Shown: one piece after another, positions 22,157 through 33,721 of the stretch
How the letters are laid out: each line of letters starts with the position of its first letter
Numbering within the stretch: the stretch's first letter is position 1
Source of the DNA: Leptobrachium leishanense
Lineage: Eukaryota; Chordata; Amphibia; Anura; Megophryidae
NCBI GenBank assembly: GCA_009667805.1
Contig: CM019063.1
Span: 56,714,881 to 56,778,880 of the forward strand
Length of the DNA stretch: 64,000 nt
Direction of reading: 5' to 3'
Made by a program: the position numbers and the translations under genes
The notes under the pieces: generated by a model
The model's input: only the letters and a program-made list of their open reading frames with translations
The model's database searches: none
What the model was told of the DNA's origin: nothing

Positions 22157-22571
22157 CTGGAGACTAGGGATGAGCTGAACACCCCCGTGTTCGGTTCGCA
22201 TTCGAATTCTAACAATTTCGAAAGTTCGAGTTCGAACGCGAACACGAACCAAACTCAATGCAAGTCAATGGGACTCAAAAGTTCAATTTTTAGAGTGCCC
22301 TCCAAGAGGGCATATGTGCAAGATATTTGCCATAAAAGGTGTATGGGGGTCCGGGTAGTGCCCTGGGGGACAGGAAACAAGGACAAAAAGTTAAAAAAAA
22401 AGACATGAGAAAACAGTGAGTTTCCATGAAATAAGGGTTAAAAATAAAAACTGTGAGTGGCTATCGATTTAGCTGTTACTCTTTTAATATATTTTACCAT
22501 ATGGTTTATTCAAGTTGATTTTATTTATTTTTACAAGAATAAATTTTGAAAAGCATTATTAGCATCTCGGG

Positions 22572-22940
22572 GAGAAACAAGGGGGGTGTTTGTGAGGGTC
22601 CTGAGAACTAGCAACAGCACAAATGGCCTGCTCTACGGTGGGTGCCCGCTCAGGTCTCACAAACAAGGTTTTAGCTTGATTGTGCCATTACAGGGATGAA
22701 TTTTCCATATGCAAATCAGCCTGCTCTCACCCAGAAAGGGTGGCCAGTGCTGATTGCCAAGGACGTCATCCCTGCACGAGAGGTGCAGCAACCCCCGACG
22801 ATCGTTCCAGCCTTATTGGGCTTCGTCAGGAGGGTATAGCTGACACCCCTCTAGGCACATCAAGCAAGGGGTCCACGTCTGGATGACCCTTTACAATTAC
22901 AGTGAGAAACAAGGGGGGTGTTTGTGAGGGTCCTGAGAAC
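22572..22940 (-). mobile_element. Hammerhead-bearing insert between 37-bp direct repeats
   Basis: The same 37 bp (starting GAGAAACAAGGGGGGTG) stand at 22572-22608 and 22904-22940, bracketing about 295 bp. The enclosed segment carries a minus-strand hammerhead-type motif at 22795-22838. This is consistent with a short PLE-derived or retrozyme-like insertion with a long target duplication, or with a pseudo-LTR pair. No coding region. Confidence 0.55.
22795..22838 (-). ncRNA. Hammerhead ribozyme motif, one core change
   Basis: On the minus strand: stem I 5' arm ACCCTC, core CTGACGA, stem II AGCC..GGCT, then GGAA in place of the invariant GAAA. Stem III is a short ACGATCGT palindrome, the cleavage triplet is GTC, and the stem I 3' arm is GGGGGT (six pairs, one wobble). 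The A-to-G change in the core probably weakens or abolishes cleavage. All other conserved positions fit. Confidence 0.65.
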
Positions 22941-23069
22941 CCTTAGCATTAGCATCTCGTCCTGTTGCTTAAACTATTTTTTCATCAGTACTTGATGGCA
23001 TCAGGTCTACCTCTTCCCCTTCCTGGTATGCACACAGCATCTCGTCCCATTTCCAAGAAAGCTACACTT

Positions 23070-23472
23070 TAAGGCTAGAGTCAGACGAGCGCAGTGCGAA
23101 CGCGCGTGCAGGCGCACTTAATCACGGCCGTAGTAGCAGCAAGTGCCAGGCAATGACGGCCAATATACGAAGTACGGTCGCACAAATGTCCGGCTGCGCA
23201 ACGCAAGTGGAAAACGAACGCATTTTGTCGAGAACGTCAAACCTCTAGTACGGTTGTACAGAGTGCGCTGCGTCCGCTAGAGGCGTGTGTGCGTGATTTG
23301 GAGATGTCAGACACTGCTAATGTCCGGCCAACATAACGTCCAGATGCACAAAGTGTTTTATTGATGATCCGTACAAAATCACGGACGAAAAGGCGCATCG
23401 TATGACCGCTATCGCGTACTCCGTGAAAAAAAAACCTTTTTCACAAATGCGTTCGTCTGACCCTAGCCTTAA
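23070..23472. mobile_element. MITE family A, copy 2, TTAA-flanked
   Basis: TTAA on both sides of GGCTAGAGTCAGACGAGCG ... GTCTGACCCTAGCC. The interior is homologous to 3015-3443 almost end to end. TTAA duplication suggests piggyBac-type mobilisation. It lies between the transposase 3' end and the hAT left end. Confidence 0.8.
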
Positions 23473-23691
23473 AGCTATACTAAGGAGAAGAAGAAGGAAC
23501 AACATAATCATCAAAATATAAGTATTCAACTCTTATTTTGAATTTAATTTCCGGAGTGTTTTCTTTAGCGTCAGATAAAAAAATAAATAAAATAAAAATA
23601 TATATATACACGTCTGAAAAATATTTGTAGGCAATGACATGGCATATTTGTTTCAATTTAGAATGTACACTGGTGTCGCACATTGTATTTT

Positions 23692-25920
23692 AGCAGGAAC
23701 ACTAAAGGAATTGTGTCACTGATGCGTGCACTGTCTCTGCTCACCATCCTCGTTGCCTCCTCAAATGGTGACAGTACAGTGCATGCATCCTTGATCATCA
23801 GCCACTGCGGGGGGGGGAACCAATTGACCTGAACCTGTCCTTGTGCCATATTCACACAGGTACTCGTTGATGGCCCTCTACTGCTTGTGCAGATGCTGCA
23901 GCATTGCTAATGTCGAGTTCCACCTAGTGGGCATGTCACAGATAAGGCGGTTTGTGGGAAGTTGGAATTCTCTTTGAATTTCTGCCAGGCAAACACTTGC
24001 TGGTAATGACCATCTGAAGTGGCTGCAGACTTTTCTGGCCTGGCTGAGAAGCTCTGCCAGCCCTGGGTACCTGGTTAGGAAATACTGTACCACCAGAATT
24101 AGGACGTGTGCTAGGCATGGTAAATGCGTCAGCTTACCCTTGCATAGGGCGGAGAGAAGGTTGCTGCTATTATCACAGACGACCATTCCCAGCTGAAGCT
24201 GGCGTGGTGTTAACCATCTCTGCACCTGCCCCTGCAGAGCTGACAGAATTTCTGGCCCGGTGTGGCTCCTGTCCCCTAAACAAAACAGCTCAAGCACAGT
24301 ATGGCATCTTTTTGCTTGAGCCATTGCGTAGCCCCTGCCACTTAAACTCGGGTTAACTGCCACTTCGCCAGAGACATTGAAGGTGGAGGAGGAAGAGGTG
24401 GTGATGGAGCAGACAGACCTCATACAAGCAGCTTTCTGGAGGCGTGGTGGATGAACAAGCTCCAGCACAGAGCCCCATCTTGGATCCCTCCCAGCTGCAA
24501 TCAGAGTTACCCAGTGTGCAGTGAAGGAAATGTAATGACCCTGTCCATGCTTGCTGGACCACGTGTCTAAAGTCACATGCACCTTGCTGCTGACTGCCTT
24601 TCCTAATGACTCCATAACATTGTCTTCCACGTGCTGGTATAGTGCTGGAATGGCCTTCCGTGAAAAGTAATGGTGTTTTGGAACATGCCACTGTGGTACA
24701 GCACATTCAGCAAATTCACGGAAGGGAGCAGAGTCCACCAGCTGGAAAGACAGCAGCTCCAATGCGAGTAATTTTGCTAAGCTGGCATTTAGATGCTGTG
24801 CTTGGGGATGGTTGGGACTATATTTTTTCTTATGCTGCAGCAGCTGGGGCAACGTAATCTGACTGCGTAAATCTTCAGATGATGGGATGCTGTCACTTTG
24901 TGAGGAAGGACCTGGTACATCCATTAATGTGCATCATCCCTGTCAGTAAGGTTGGAGTCAATGACATGGCAGGACATATAGTGGGGGTAGAGACGGGTGA
25001 GGAGGACCTACGCAAAGTTTTGCGCCAACGGGATTCGTGGCAGGTGGTCATATGTCGCTTCAAGCATGTGGTACCCAAGCGTCCGGTGTCTTTCCCACGC
25101 TTGAGCCTCATCTGACATAGATTACAAATAGCAACGGTGGGGTCTGCTGCACATTTCTTAAAGAACTCCCAGACAGCAGAGTTCCTGGATGTGTGCTTTG
25201 AGACAACAGCGCTCTGCACCTGAGCAGCTCTGACATCTGATGCCTTGGACTGGCTAGTGCTACGGTTGGTCATAGAGGACGTTGTGCCTCGTGTTTGTTG
25301 TGCCTCCTCCTCACTTGACTCCTCTGTTCGATCAGGCACCCAGGTGGAGTCAGTGACCTCATCATCATTGTCATCACCCTCTATCTCCTCGTCACTGGAG
25401 CCAACTTGGCAGAATGCTGCAGCTGCTGGGGCAACATGAGTGCCAGTTATTTGTGTGTCACTGGCACCCCCTTCCTCTAGGTTGATTATACTCCCTTTCT
25501 CAACCTCAGAGATTGAATCAGAACACTGTAGTTGCTGCGCATCAAGCAGCATGTCACTATCATTGTAGTCAAACAATTCAGCTGACTCCTCTGTGTGTGA
25601 TAGTGAGGCTATGGCAGGGGTAGCTGTGGACATGGAGGATGCATTAGATGCTTTGGCAGCTAAGGTGGACTGTAAAGCACTACAAGCCTGGCTGGCAGAG
25701 GACTCGGAGGATTAGGATGGCCTGGTTAGCCAATCCACCAAATCCTCTGTATGTTGCTGCTGCTTAAGACGGCCAGCACCAGTTAGAAAGGACAAGCATG
25801 CCCCTGCAGAGGATGACCACGTCCACGACGACCAGAGGCACAGCCTCCCGACACTGAGGCTGCTTGCCCTCTTATCTGTGCCTGGGAGCGTCTGCCTGTC
25901 CTTTTTGGTCTTTCTGACAT
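23692..25920 (-). pseudogene. hAT transposase copy 2, frameshifted
   Basis: Same protein as at 10759, starting at the ATG at 25920. The BED finger is intact here (CNLC ... TCLKRHMTTCH), as are LDTWSS, VVCDNSSN and CLAHVL. It is broken by a one-base deletion near 25810, a stop near 25713, an indel near 24930 and a changed stretch near 23880. Homology to copy 1 ends at 23692-23695, so the C-terminal dimerisation domain is absent here too. The two longest pieces are 24893-25633 and 23878-24924. Confidence 0.88.
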
Positions 25921-26099
25921 GGTGAGTGACATATAGATTAAATATGTACAGAACTCTGATTCAACTCTGTTATAAAACTTGGAGATATGCTGCAGAACTC
26001 TGATTCAACTCTGGTATAAAGATTAAAGATTTCCAGAACTCTGGTATAACTCAGTGAGACACCCTGATAGCTGGCAGCCAGTGACAAGACACAGATTAC

Positions 26100-27175
26100 A
26101 ATTCCCAGAAACCTCCTATAAATCAGTGAGACCCCCTGATGGGTGGCAGTGACAAGACACAGATTAACTCAATTCCCAAATATTTTGTAGAAATTACTGA
26201 CCCCCCAAAATACTGGGTGGCAGTGAGAACACACGGATTATAACAATTCCCAAATATTTTGTAGAAATTACTGACCCCCCAAAATACTGGGTGGCAGTGA
26301 CAACACACGGATTAGAACAATTCCCAAATATTTTGTAGAAATTACTGATCCCCCAAAATACTGGGTGGCAGTGTGAACACACAGATTATAACAATTCCCA
26401 AATATTTTGTAGAATTTACTGACCCCCCAAAATACTGGGTGGCAGTGAGAACACACGGATTATAACAATTCCCAAATATTTTGTAGAAATCACTGACCCC
26501 CTAAAATACTGGGTGGCAGTGAGAACACACGGATTTTAACAATTCCCAAATATTTTGTAGAAATTACTGACCCCCCAAAATACTGTGTGGCAGTGAGAAC
26601 ATACGTATTAAAGCAATTCCCAAATATTTTGTAGAAATTACTGACCCCCCCAAAATACTGGGTGTCAGTGAGAACACACGGATTATAACAATTCCCAAAT
26701 ATTTTGTAGAAATTACTGACCCCCCAAAATACTGGGTGGCAGTGACAACACACGGATTAGAACAATTCCCAAATATTTTGTAGAAATTACTGATCCCCCA
26801 AAATACTGGGTGGCAGTGTGAACACACAGATTATAACAATTCCCAAATATTTTGTAGAATTTACTGACCCCCCAAAATACTGGGTGGCAGTGAGAACACA
26901 CGGATTATAACAATTCCCAAATATTTTGTAGAAATCACTGACCCCCTAAAATACTGGGTGGCAGTGAGAACACACGGATTTTAACAATTCCCAAATATTT
27001 TGTAGAAATTACTGACCCCCCAAAATACTGTGTGGCAGTGAGAACATACGTATTAGAACAATTCCCAAATATTTTGTAGAAATTACTGACCCCCCCAAAA
27101 TACTGGGTGTCAGTGAGAACACACAGATTAGAACAATTCCCAGAAATATTGTATAAATGAAACCCACCCCCCAGT
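26100..27175. repeat. 74-bp minisatellite in the hAT leader, with 445-bp higher-order period
   Basis: About 14 units carrying TTACTGACCCCCCAAAATAC, TGGGTGGCAGTGAGAACAC and CAATTCCCAAATATTTTGTA. Specific unit variants recur 445 bp apart (six units); for example, the variants at 26268-26456 recur at 26713-26901. A block of six units therefore duplicated recently. Because 74 is not a multiple of three, the overlapping frames repeat with shifts and are not genes. Confidence 0.92.
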
Positions 27176-27554
27176 ACCTGGTGGCAGACTGGCAGTGAGA
27201 ACACGCACTAACAACACACACTAACACAAGAACAATCTCCTCTCAAACACGTGCTGAAGCGCTGTGTGAAGCCTTATATAGTGTGCTTCGGGACTTTGGG
27301 CAAAATTTGCCCAATCAGGACTCTGGGCTGTGATTGGCATAGTCTTGAACCTGTCTTGCACCTGACCTGTGGTCAGGTGCAAGGCTGTAGCCAATTACAA
27401 GCTTCAGGCCAGTGGAAAAGTGCATTGTGGTCCATTGTGGGCGAACATGCGGCGAACACGCGGAAATGTTCGTAGTTCGGCGAACATGCGAACAGGCGAT
27501 GTTCGTATCGAATTCCGAACCGATCGAACCGCACAGCTCATCCCTACTGGAGAC

Positions 27555-28180
27555 CAGTAAACCCCAGTTGCTTTTACAATTTCTAATGTGTCCTTCGTTC
27601 TCTTGCAATGCAACTGAAATATAAAAGAGTAAAGACAAAATGATAGCGTAGCCGGAAAAAAAATTCTTAATTATTTAATAAAGAAAAAAAACTCACATTC
27701 TACAGAGCCTAATGAAATCCTGACTCTGGACTGAAGTCCCTCTTGCCAAATAGAGGGCGGTGCTGCCTTTCTTTGATGGTGTAGAGGGCGCTTGAACAAA
27801 GCACAAGACACAGAGAGATGGTGCTCCCATAGCATAAAACCTTGTATTATATAGTATCCAGTGTACATGAAATCACACTCACCGATTCAGGAGCCCCTAA
27901 TCCTATAGGCTCAAAATGTGTCACCTTGGCCCCCTTTTAGGGTGGGAGCCTGAACCCGTTTAAGTCCTGGATATCTTTCTCCGGGTCCCACAGGATGTGA
28001 GGAGCAGCCATAAATCAGAATATGGCCAGTCAAGAGTTAAAATGTAGAAATAAAGGGGTTTATTAGTTAATACATAAAAATAAAAGCAAAATTAAAAGGT
28101 AAAAAAGGATTACAAGAGTAAATAGATACTGAGACTCGTTTCGGCTATAAGCCTTGCTCAGTCAGCGTGTGTCTATAAAA
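27555..28180 (-). mobile_element. Penelope-like 3' region, minus strand
   Basis: Non-coding. On the minus strand a hammerhead-like motif at 28127-28175 is followed by AT-rich sequence, the arrangement of PLE terminal repeats. I see no reverse transcriptase or GIY-YIG coding here, so the PLE assignment rests on the ribozyme-like motif and is tentative. Confidence 0.4.
28127..28175 (-). ncRNA. Degenerate hammerhead-like motif
   Basis: Minus strand: GCTGA stem arm, CTGAGCA (core G8 changed to C), one extra A, stem II GGC..GCC, GAAA, then ACGAGTC and the TCAGT stem arm. The overall layout fits but two core positions do not, so it is probably inactive. Confidence 0.45.
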
Positions 28181-28599
28181 GTTAGTCTGGTCTCCTACCA
28201 GCACAAAAATGCCTGGAAATAATATATAAGGTCCTATCAATAACAATAAAAAGGAATGTTACAGATTTTTTTTTTTTTAAAAAAAACCTCCATTTAAGAA
28301 AAGGAATAAAAAATTTCACTGACAAAATCCAGAGAAACACCTAAAGAATTCTAAAAAATAAAGACATTAAAATACTTTTTGCTGCAAATGAAAAGAATAA
28401 ACTTTTGAAAAAATTAATATGTTAGTAAGATAAAACAGAAATTCTAGTCTGCAATTGATCACATGATTTTTAGTGAAAGTTTTTGTATTGGTCAAGTAAA
28501 ATGAAAGTCATGCTCTTATTGGATACATCAGTTTCCCACCAAGTAGTAAATTTGGGTTGGTCAGTAACCAATGGAAGTGGGTATTTAAACCAGTATAGG

Positions 28600-29230
28600 A
28601 TCATTTTTAGGTAGCAGCCAGCTGAGGAAGCCTTTGATATACTATCTATTTTGGCGAAACGCGTTCTGGCTATTGTATTTCTTTTATTCCTTATTAAATT
28701 TTTATTGTTACTGCTGCAGTTATCACTTTTTGTACAGCTCCTTTTTGAGCAGACTTTCACATATACTGCTATCCCGTCTTCTGCGAGCGATCCGTGTGGA
28801 TGCGGTGAGCGGACTCACTCTGGAAGGATATTGGGATGACCAGAAACCACTCCAAGGCAACCGACCCAGAACCAGGTTTCCCCTATTTTGAGTGAATCTA
28901 TTTTGGAAAGGGCATTTGGGTGGCCGGAAGCTACCTTAAGGCGATTGACCCAGAACCAGGAGGGTTCCACCTCATGTGAGTGCTAGTGTTCGCCTTTATT
29001 TGTTTTATGGTTCTCTATGGGTCGCACTATGATATATTTTTCTTCTGTCTCCATTCGAGGAATATTTTAAGAAGAGGACCCCAATAATTCTGGTATTTAT
29101 CTTATTTCAAGAAGGACATTGACATCGCTACACTACCTCTTTTATCTGTTATTTTTGATGGTTGAGTAACAAGGACCATTTACGTGTATGAGCGATTTCC
29201 TTATCTACATATTAGCGCTACTACCCTCCT
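28600..29230 (+). mobile_element. Penelope-like 3' region, plus strand
   Basis: Starts at a hammerhead-like motif (28616-28671), followed by AT-rich and then moderately GC-rich non-coding sequence. It is oriented opposite to the fragment at 27555-28180, so two PLE-like tails diverge from about 28.4 kb. No protein domain is seen. Confidence 0.4.
28616..28671 (+). ncRNA. Hammerhead-like motif, near-canonical
   Basis: Stem I AGCCAG / CTGGCT pairs perfectly (28616-28621 with 28666-28671). The core is CTGAGGA (position 7 is free in the consensus), then one extra A, stem II GCC..GGC with a 20-base loop, GAAA, and palindromic ACGCGT as stem III. The cleavage triplet would be GTT. The extra A departs from the consensus. 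Confidence 0.55.
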
Positions 29231-29764
29231 TTTTTCCATTCTTGGTATTGTTTATACGGCTCTCGTCTGAGCTCTTTGTTTTCCCTTCCGTCTCAAGTCA
29301 TTATTGCAATAGTCTGGGTGATTGAGATTTGTCAAAAGGCTGACGTGAAATTTTAATTAGTGGGGAAAACATATCATTACAGAAGCACTTATTATGTTAA
29401 GTGTTTTATGTTAAAGGTCACAAAGAACACAATCCTTCCCATCTTTCTGTTTTTTTGTTTTGTTTCGTTTTAAAGCATCCAGAATTAGAAGAAAATTTGT
29501 GTAAATTGTCGCTTTACTGATAAGTTATTGCCTTCTTTAACAAAAAGTATTATAAATTTCATAATTAAACATGTTTTCCGACATCTGGCTTTCTGCGAAA
29601 ATGACGTGATGGTAAACATCCAGAAAATATTATGTTTTGTAGTTTCTTTTGACTTCCCATAACTCATTTACTGTTTAATTAGCAACTCGGGCAACTGGTA
29701 TTTCTACGTGAATGGATGAGAAGAAGCTTTAAAGCCAATGGAAAAGTACATGAGGACCACTGTG
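29231..29764. other. No gene seen
   Basis: AT-rich sequence without recognisable features. Confidence 0.45.
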
Positions 29765-30060
29765 AAACTAAGGGGGTTATACAGAGAGGACTGAAATGTC
29801 ACCGACATTTCAGTGCTCTCTCGTTCCCTGCACTTCGGGGAATCAAAGTTCCACACCCTGCGGTGAATTCAGGATTCACCGGAGGGTCCTTGGAGTACAG
29901 GGAAAACCCACTGCAAACCTACCGCAATCCCACCGAAAAAACATGCCGAACACGCCGGAAAAAGTCGACGAGCCGCTGATCACAGCGCAGATCAGCTGCC
30001 GGAAAAAGCCGACAAGCTGACGAACGGGGTAAAAAAAAAACGCTTGAAAGTGTCAAAATT
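29765..30060. repeat. Interspersed repeat, inverted relative of 6260-6620
   Basis: Starts GGGGGTTATACAGAGAGGAC with a small CACTGAAATGT palindrome, then CTTCGGGGA and CGGAAAAAGCCGACAAGCTG. These match the opposite strand of 6260-6620. A further start of the same type is at about 30310. Confidence 0.55.
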
Positions 30061-30683
30061 AAAACGCTGGTTGCAAAAAACCAACTGAACGATAATGCCT
30101 TGAAAGTACATATAAGGTCCTATGAATGATAATAAAAAGGGAAGTTGCAGAAAAAAGAAAAAAAGCTTTTTATTTTTTTTTAAAAAAAGGAAAACATTTT
30201 GCCCAGAAAAATGTCAAAAAAATACCTAAAATTTTTATAAATAAAGATACTTCCCAAATGAGAGCTTCAGAAATAATTAAAGCCATGTAAATGTAGAAAT
30301 CACATAATAGGTTATTCAGAGAGTGCCGAAATGTCAGTGAAATTCTGTGCTTTCTCATTCGGGATCCTTTGGACGCCGCACAGACAGACCAGTGACCGCC
30401 ACCACTGAACAGACCACTAAATATAGCCGATCAGCCGCAGAACTGGTAAAAAAATAAATCGTAACTCCGCTACTTTAAAAAAAAAAAGTGTTTAGAACAA
30501 TAAAAATGCATGAAAATTATAAAAAAGGTCCTGTAGAAATAATATAATTTGGTCTGTTACAGAATAAAAAAAAGCCATTTAAAAAACGTGAATTAAATTT
30601 TTCTCAAAAAAAATCCAGATTTTTTTTAAACAAATTCTAAAAATTAAATAAAATAAAGCTTTTTGCTGCAAATGAAAAGACTA

Positions 30684-31140
30684 AGGCCCGTGTCAGAGGA
30701 ACGCAGTGATCATGTCCATGTTGCCGCACATTTTAACGTCCGTCGTAGCATAAAATTATGATCCATAGAGACCCACACACAAAGTACATCCTCACAGAAG
30801 TGCGGACGCACAACGCCCGTGGCACAGGACGCAATTTAGGCAAGAGCGTCAAACCGCTAGGACGGACGCACAGAGTGCGCCACGTCCGCGTAGCTTTGTG
30901 TGTGAGTGATGGAACGTAGTCAGACAGACTGCATTTTTGACGTCCAGCATTAAATGGTTTTTCAGATCATGTGTCAATTTTTTTAATTTTACATATTAAT
31001 TTTATTTCCCATCTACATCAGTCAAAAAAAAGTCATTAAAAAAAACGGCCCGTGTGGCGTCTACAGTAACATCAGTCAGAAAGTACGTCAGTTGTGCACG
31101 GACGCACAGCGTGCTCAGAATGCGTTCGTCTGACATTAGC
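30684..31140. mobile_element. MITE family A, copy 3, diverged
   Basis: Ends CTAAGGCCCGTGTCAGA and GTCTGACATTAGCTTAA resemble those of copies 1 and 2. The interior keeps GCACAACGCCCGTGG-like and CACAGAGTGCGC strings with the same order. The element boundary coincides with CTAA on the left and TTAA on the right. Confidence 0.6.
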
Positions 31141-31906
31141 TTAAACGGTTGAATAAAAAAATGTATAATAAAGCAAATATAGTTTTCCAATGAAACTTAC
31201 GAGACTCGCCTGTTTTAAACCTGTCGAACTGAACCATCGAAAGTCTGGGCATTTCACCAGCATTTCGGTGCAGTTCATCTTTCTCTGAATAGTTTAACCA
31301 TTATTTCTCTATGGGACAATTTCACTGCCGTCAAAGATCACAGAATTGCAGCGATCTGAGGCGAACTGCACCGTATTTCACCATCGATTCACCAATATTT
31401 GAAGAATTGACAGCTTTCTGAATAGACGCACTGCCACGAAACTGCACTGTGCGGTGAAATTCAACGTTCGGTGCAATTCGTTGGCATGTTTGTCGCTTAT
31501 TAAATAACCTTATATATTTACTTATGCTACAACTAAAATCACATTTTTTTTCATGATTTGTTTACTTCTAAACCTGCGGTTTTTTAACCCCTTTACTAAC
31601 AATTGATTTTCCGTGAAACCATATGCAGGAGCCAGTAGATTTATGTAAAGTGACTTTCTCTTAACCACCCAGTAACTAAATAAAGAGGCGTCCCATGATA
31701 TAGGTTCAATGTAGGTAAGCCCTATAACAGAGGCAGAGGGCTCCCTCTGCTGACCAAATAGTGCTACTACATTTTCTTTACATCTTGAGCTCCAAAAAAA
31801 CCCCAGACCTCACAGCTTTTCAACTGAGTTTGACACATTGTTCTTACACATACATGTATACCTTATACATAGGGTGACCATATCGGCCATGTTTAAAGGG
31901 ACACAT
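31141..31906. other. Family B fragments, no gene
   Basis: TTTTTTAACCCCTTTACTAAC at about 31584 and GCTCCCTCTGCTGACCAAAT at about 31740 are pieces of MITE family B. No coding region. Confidence 0.4.
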
Positions 31907-31909
31907 ATA

Positions 31910-32656
31910 GGGCCCTATTACATTCCTCGCGCATCGGTTTTGCGCGCACGCAAATGCGCATTTGCGCGAAGACAAAACCATTTGTGTAGAACGTCGTATT
32001 TCAACGTTCGCGCAAACGATGCGCGTTATCGTTTGACGCGGATGGACTTGCGCGAGCGTGATGAACTGCGCGCATCCTATACTTAATATTGTGAGCGCAA
32101 ATGCGTTAAGCGGATGGTATTTCAATAGATGCGCGACGTCCTACGAACGACGTTTGCGTGCATAATTGTAACGTCTTTGAAAACCTGGTGTTAACTGCAA
32201 ATCTGAACGTTCTGGCCGAAACAAAATGCACCTGCACGAAAAAAATAAAAATACAGCACAGTATAGTTACACATTCTACACATACCCAAACAAAAAAATT
32301 GTGAATTTGTGCGTATTTTTTTTATTGCTGCAGCATGTATACTCAGATTTATTTTGACAGGCGCAAAAACGTTAGTGAGTCAATTAAGGTGAATTGATGT
32401 CAATTAAGGTTCTTAATTCTGATTTCGGGTGAATCCCGCGAAAAAACAGTGTGCGCATTGATTTACATGCGCAACGTTACTGCGCGCGTATTACACTTCG
32501 TTTTGCGTGTTTTTTTTACTAACGTTATTTTTTGACGGATGAGAAAATGCGTTTGGATCCGAATATCACGTTAATTTTCGCGCGATAACGCTGGTCAATG
32601 CGCGCAAAAAAATTGCGCTGCGCTAGCGCATTTGCGCAGAGAATGTAATAGGGCCC
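31910..32656. mobile_element. GCGC-rich terminal-inverted-repeat element, copy 1
   Basis: Exact 16-bp inverted ends GGGCCCTATTACATTC, with ATA on both sides (31907-31909 and 32657-32659) as a possible 3-bp duplication. The 747-bp interior is packed with GCGC/CGCG steps near both ends and has an AT-rich centre. There is no coding capacity. A 3-bp TWA-like duplication would fit Harbinger, but this is only a suggestion. A diverged, oppositely oriented copy is at 60424-61159. Confidence 0.8.
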
Positions 32657-33396
32657 ATAATGTATTCAATTTATGCTGATGGACGGTGCATTAAGAATGT
32701 GACCCTGCAGCATGTAGAATCCATACGCTGCAGCGAAGAAATCAAACAGGGTTATTCAAAGAGAGCCGATCTGGCCCCGAAATGTAACCGGTCACTGAAA
32801 TTCAGTGTACGGTTACCTTTCCTGGCCATTCTGAGTGCAGGCAGTTCGCCAAATGTTGCCGAATTGCCTGCACATACGGTGCCTGTTTGAGGGCAGTGAA
32901 ATCCCCATAGAGAAGCAATGCTTCGGCTATTCAGAGAACACCGAACAGCAGAGAAAAGTTGCTGAAATGCCCTGCTGTTCGGTGGTTTCATTTGACAGAT
33001 TTATTCAGGAGAATCCCATAGGCTTCAAAATATTCCCGTTTAAATTCAATATCTAATAAACCGTTTATTATTTTATTCTGCTGTAAAAAGTCTCTATTTC
33101 TAGATTTTTTTAGGATCTTGTTTTGCAAACTTTTTTCTGTTTTTTTTTAAGTTTTCTTTTTTCTGTAACAGACCTTTTTATTATCATTCATAGGATCTTA
33201 TTTGTAAATTCCAGACATTTTCATTCAATAGTTTTTTTGCAAATAGCGTTTCAAATTTCAAACTTTCAAGCAAACAGGTTATTTTTTTTTTCATCTGCGA
33301 GTCGGATTTTTCCGGCGGCTGTTCTGCGCTGTGTTCGGCGGCTGCTTGGATTTTTGATTCAGCTGAGTTTTTGGGGCGGTTTCTGCGGGTTTACGG
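32657..33396. other. Repeat fragments, no gene
   Basis: AACAGGGTTATTCAAAGAGAG at 32747 and similar ends belong to the inverted-repeat family seen at 2909. A block around 33170-33370 relates loosely to 6260-6620. No coding region. Confidence 0.4.
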
Positions 33397-33721
33397 CAGG
33401 GGCGGACTGACCCATCGGGCGCTCGGGCACTGCCCGAGGGCCCGCGGGTTGTAGGGGCCTGCCCCGTTTGTGCAGGCACAGTGGGTCCCACCTCCACCGG
33501 TTTCCCTCAGCTCCGGGCAGCTATGACCCAGCAGCAGTGCAGCAGAGTGCCTGCTTCTTACACTGTTTACTCCAGCAGGCACATTGCATTGGCTCCTCCA
33601 CTCTGCCCCCACACGTGATGCGCGCAGGGCACAGGGAGGCAGAAGAGAGGCTGGCTGGACTCCATCCTGTCTGCTGAGTCCACAGAAGATTGTTCTCCAT
33701 AAATGCCGTTGAGATGAGTGA

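Larger units (their letters stand above)
22165..27546 (-). mobile_element. hAT element copy 2, 5.4 kb, perfect 8-bp duplication
   Basis: Ends are TAGGGATGAGCTGAAC and CACAGCTCATCCCTA, flanked by CTGGAGAC at 22157-22164 and 27547-27554. The transposase reads from the right end leftward. The left 290 bp match the left end of the hAT at 2259, and the right 140 bp match the left end of copy 1. It carries a 74-bp minisatellite in its leader and two nested insertions near its 3' end (22572-22940 and 23070-23472). The clean duplications show it moved as one unit. Confidence 0.93.

Noticed and set aside
26123..27227. Repeated short frames with HCHPVFWG motifs that looked cysteine-rich
   Set aside because: They repeat with the 74-bp array in shifting frames and lie in the non-coding leader of the hAT.
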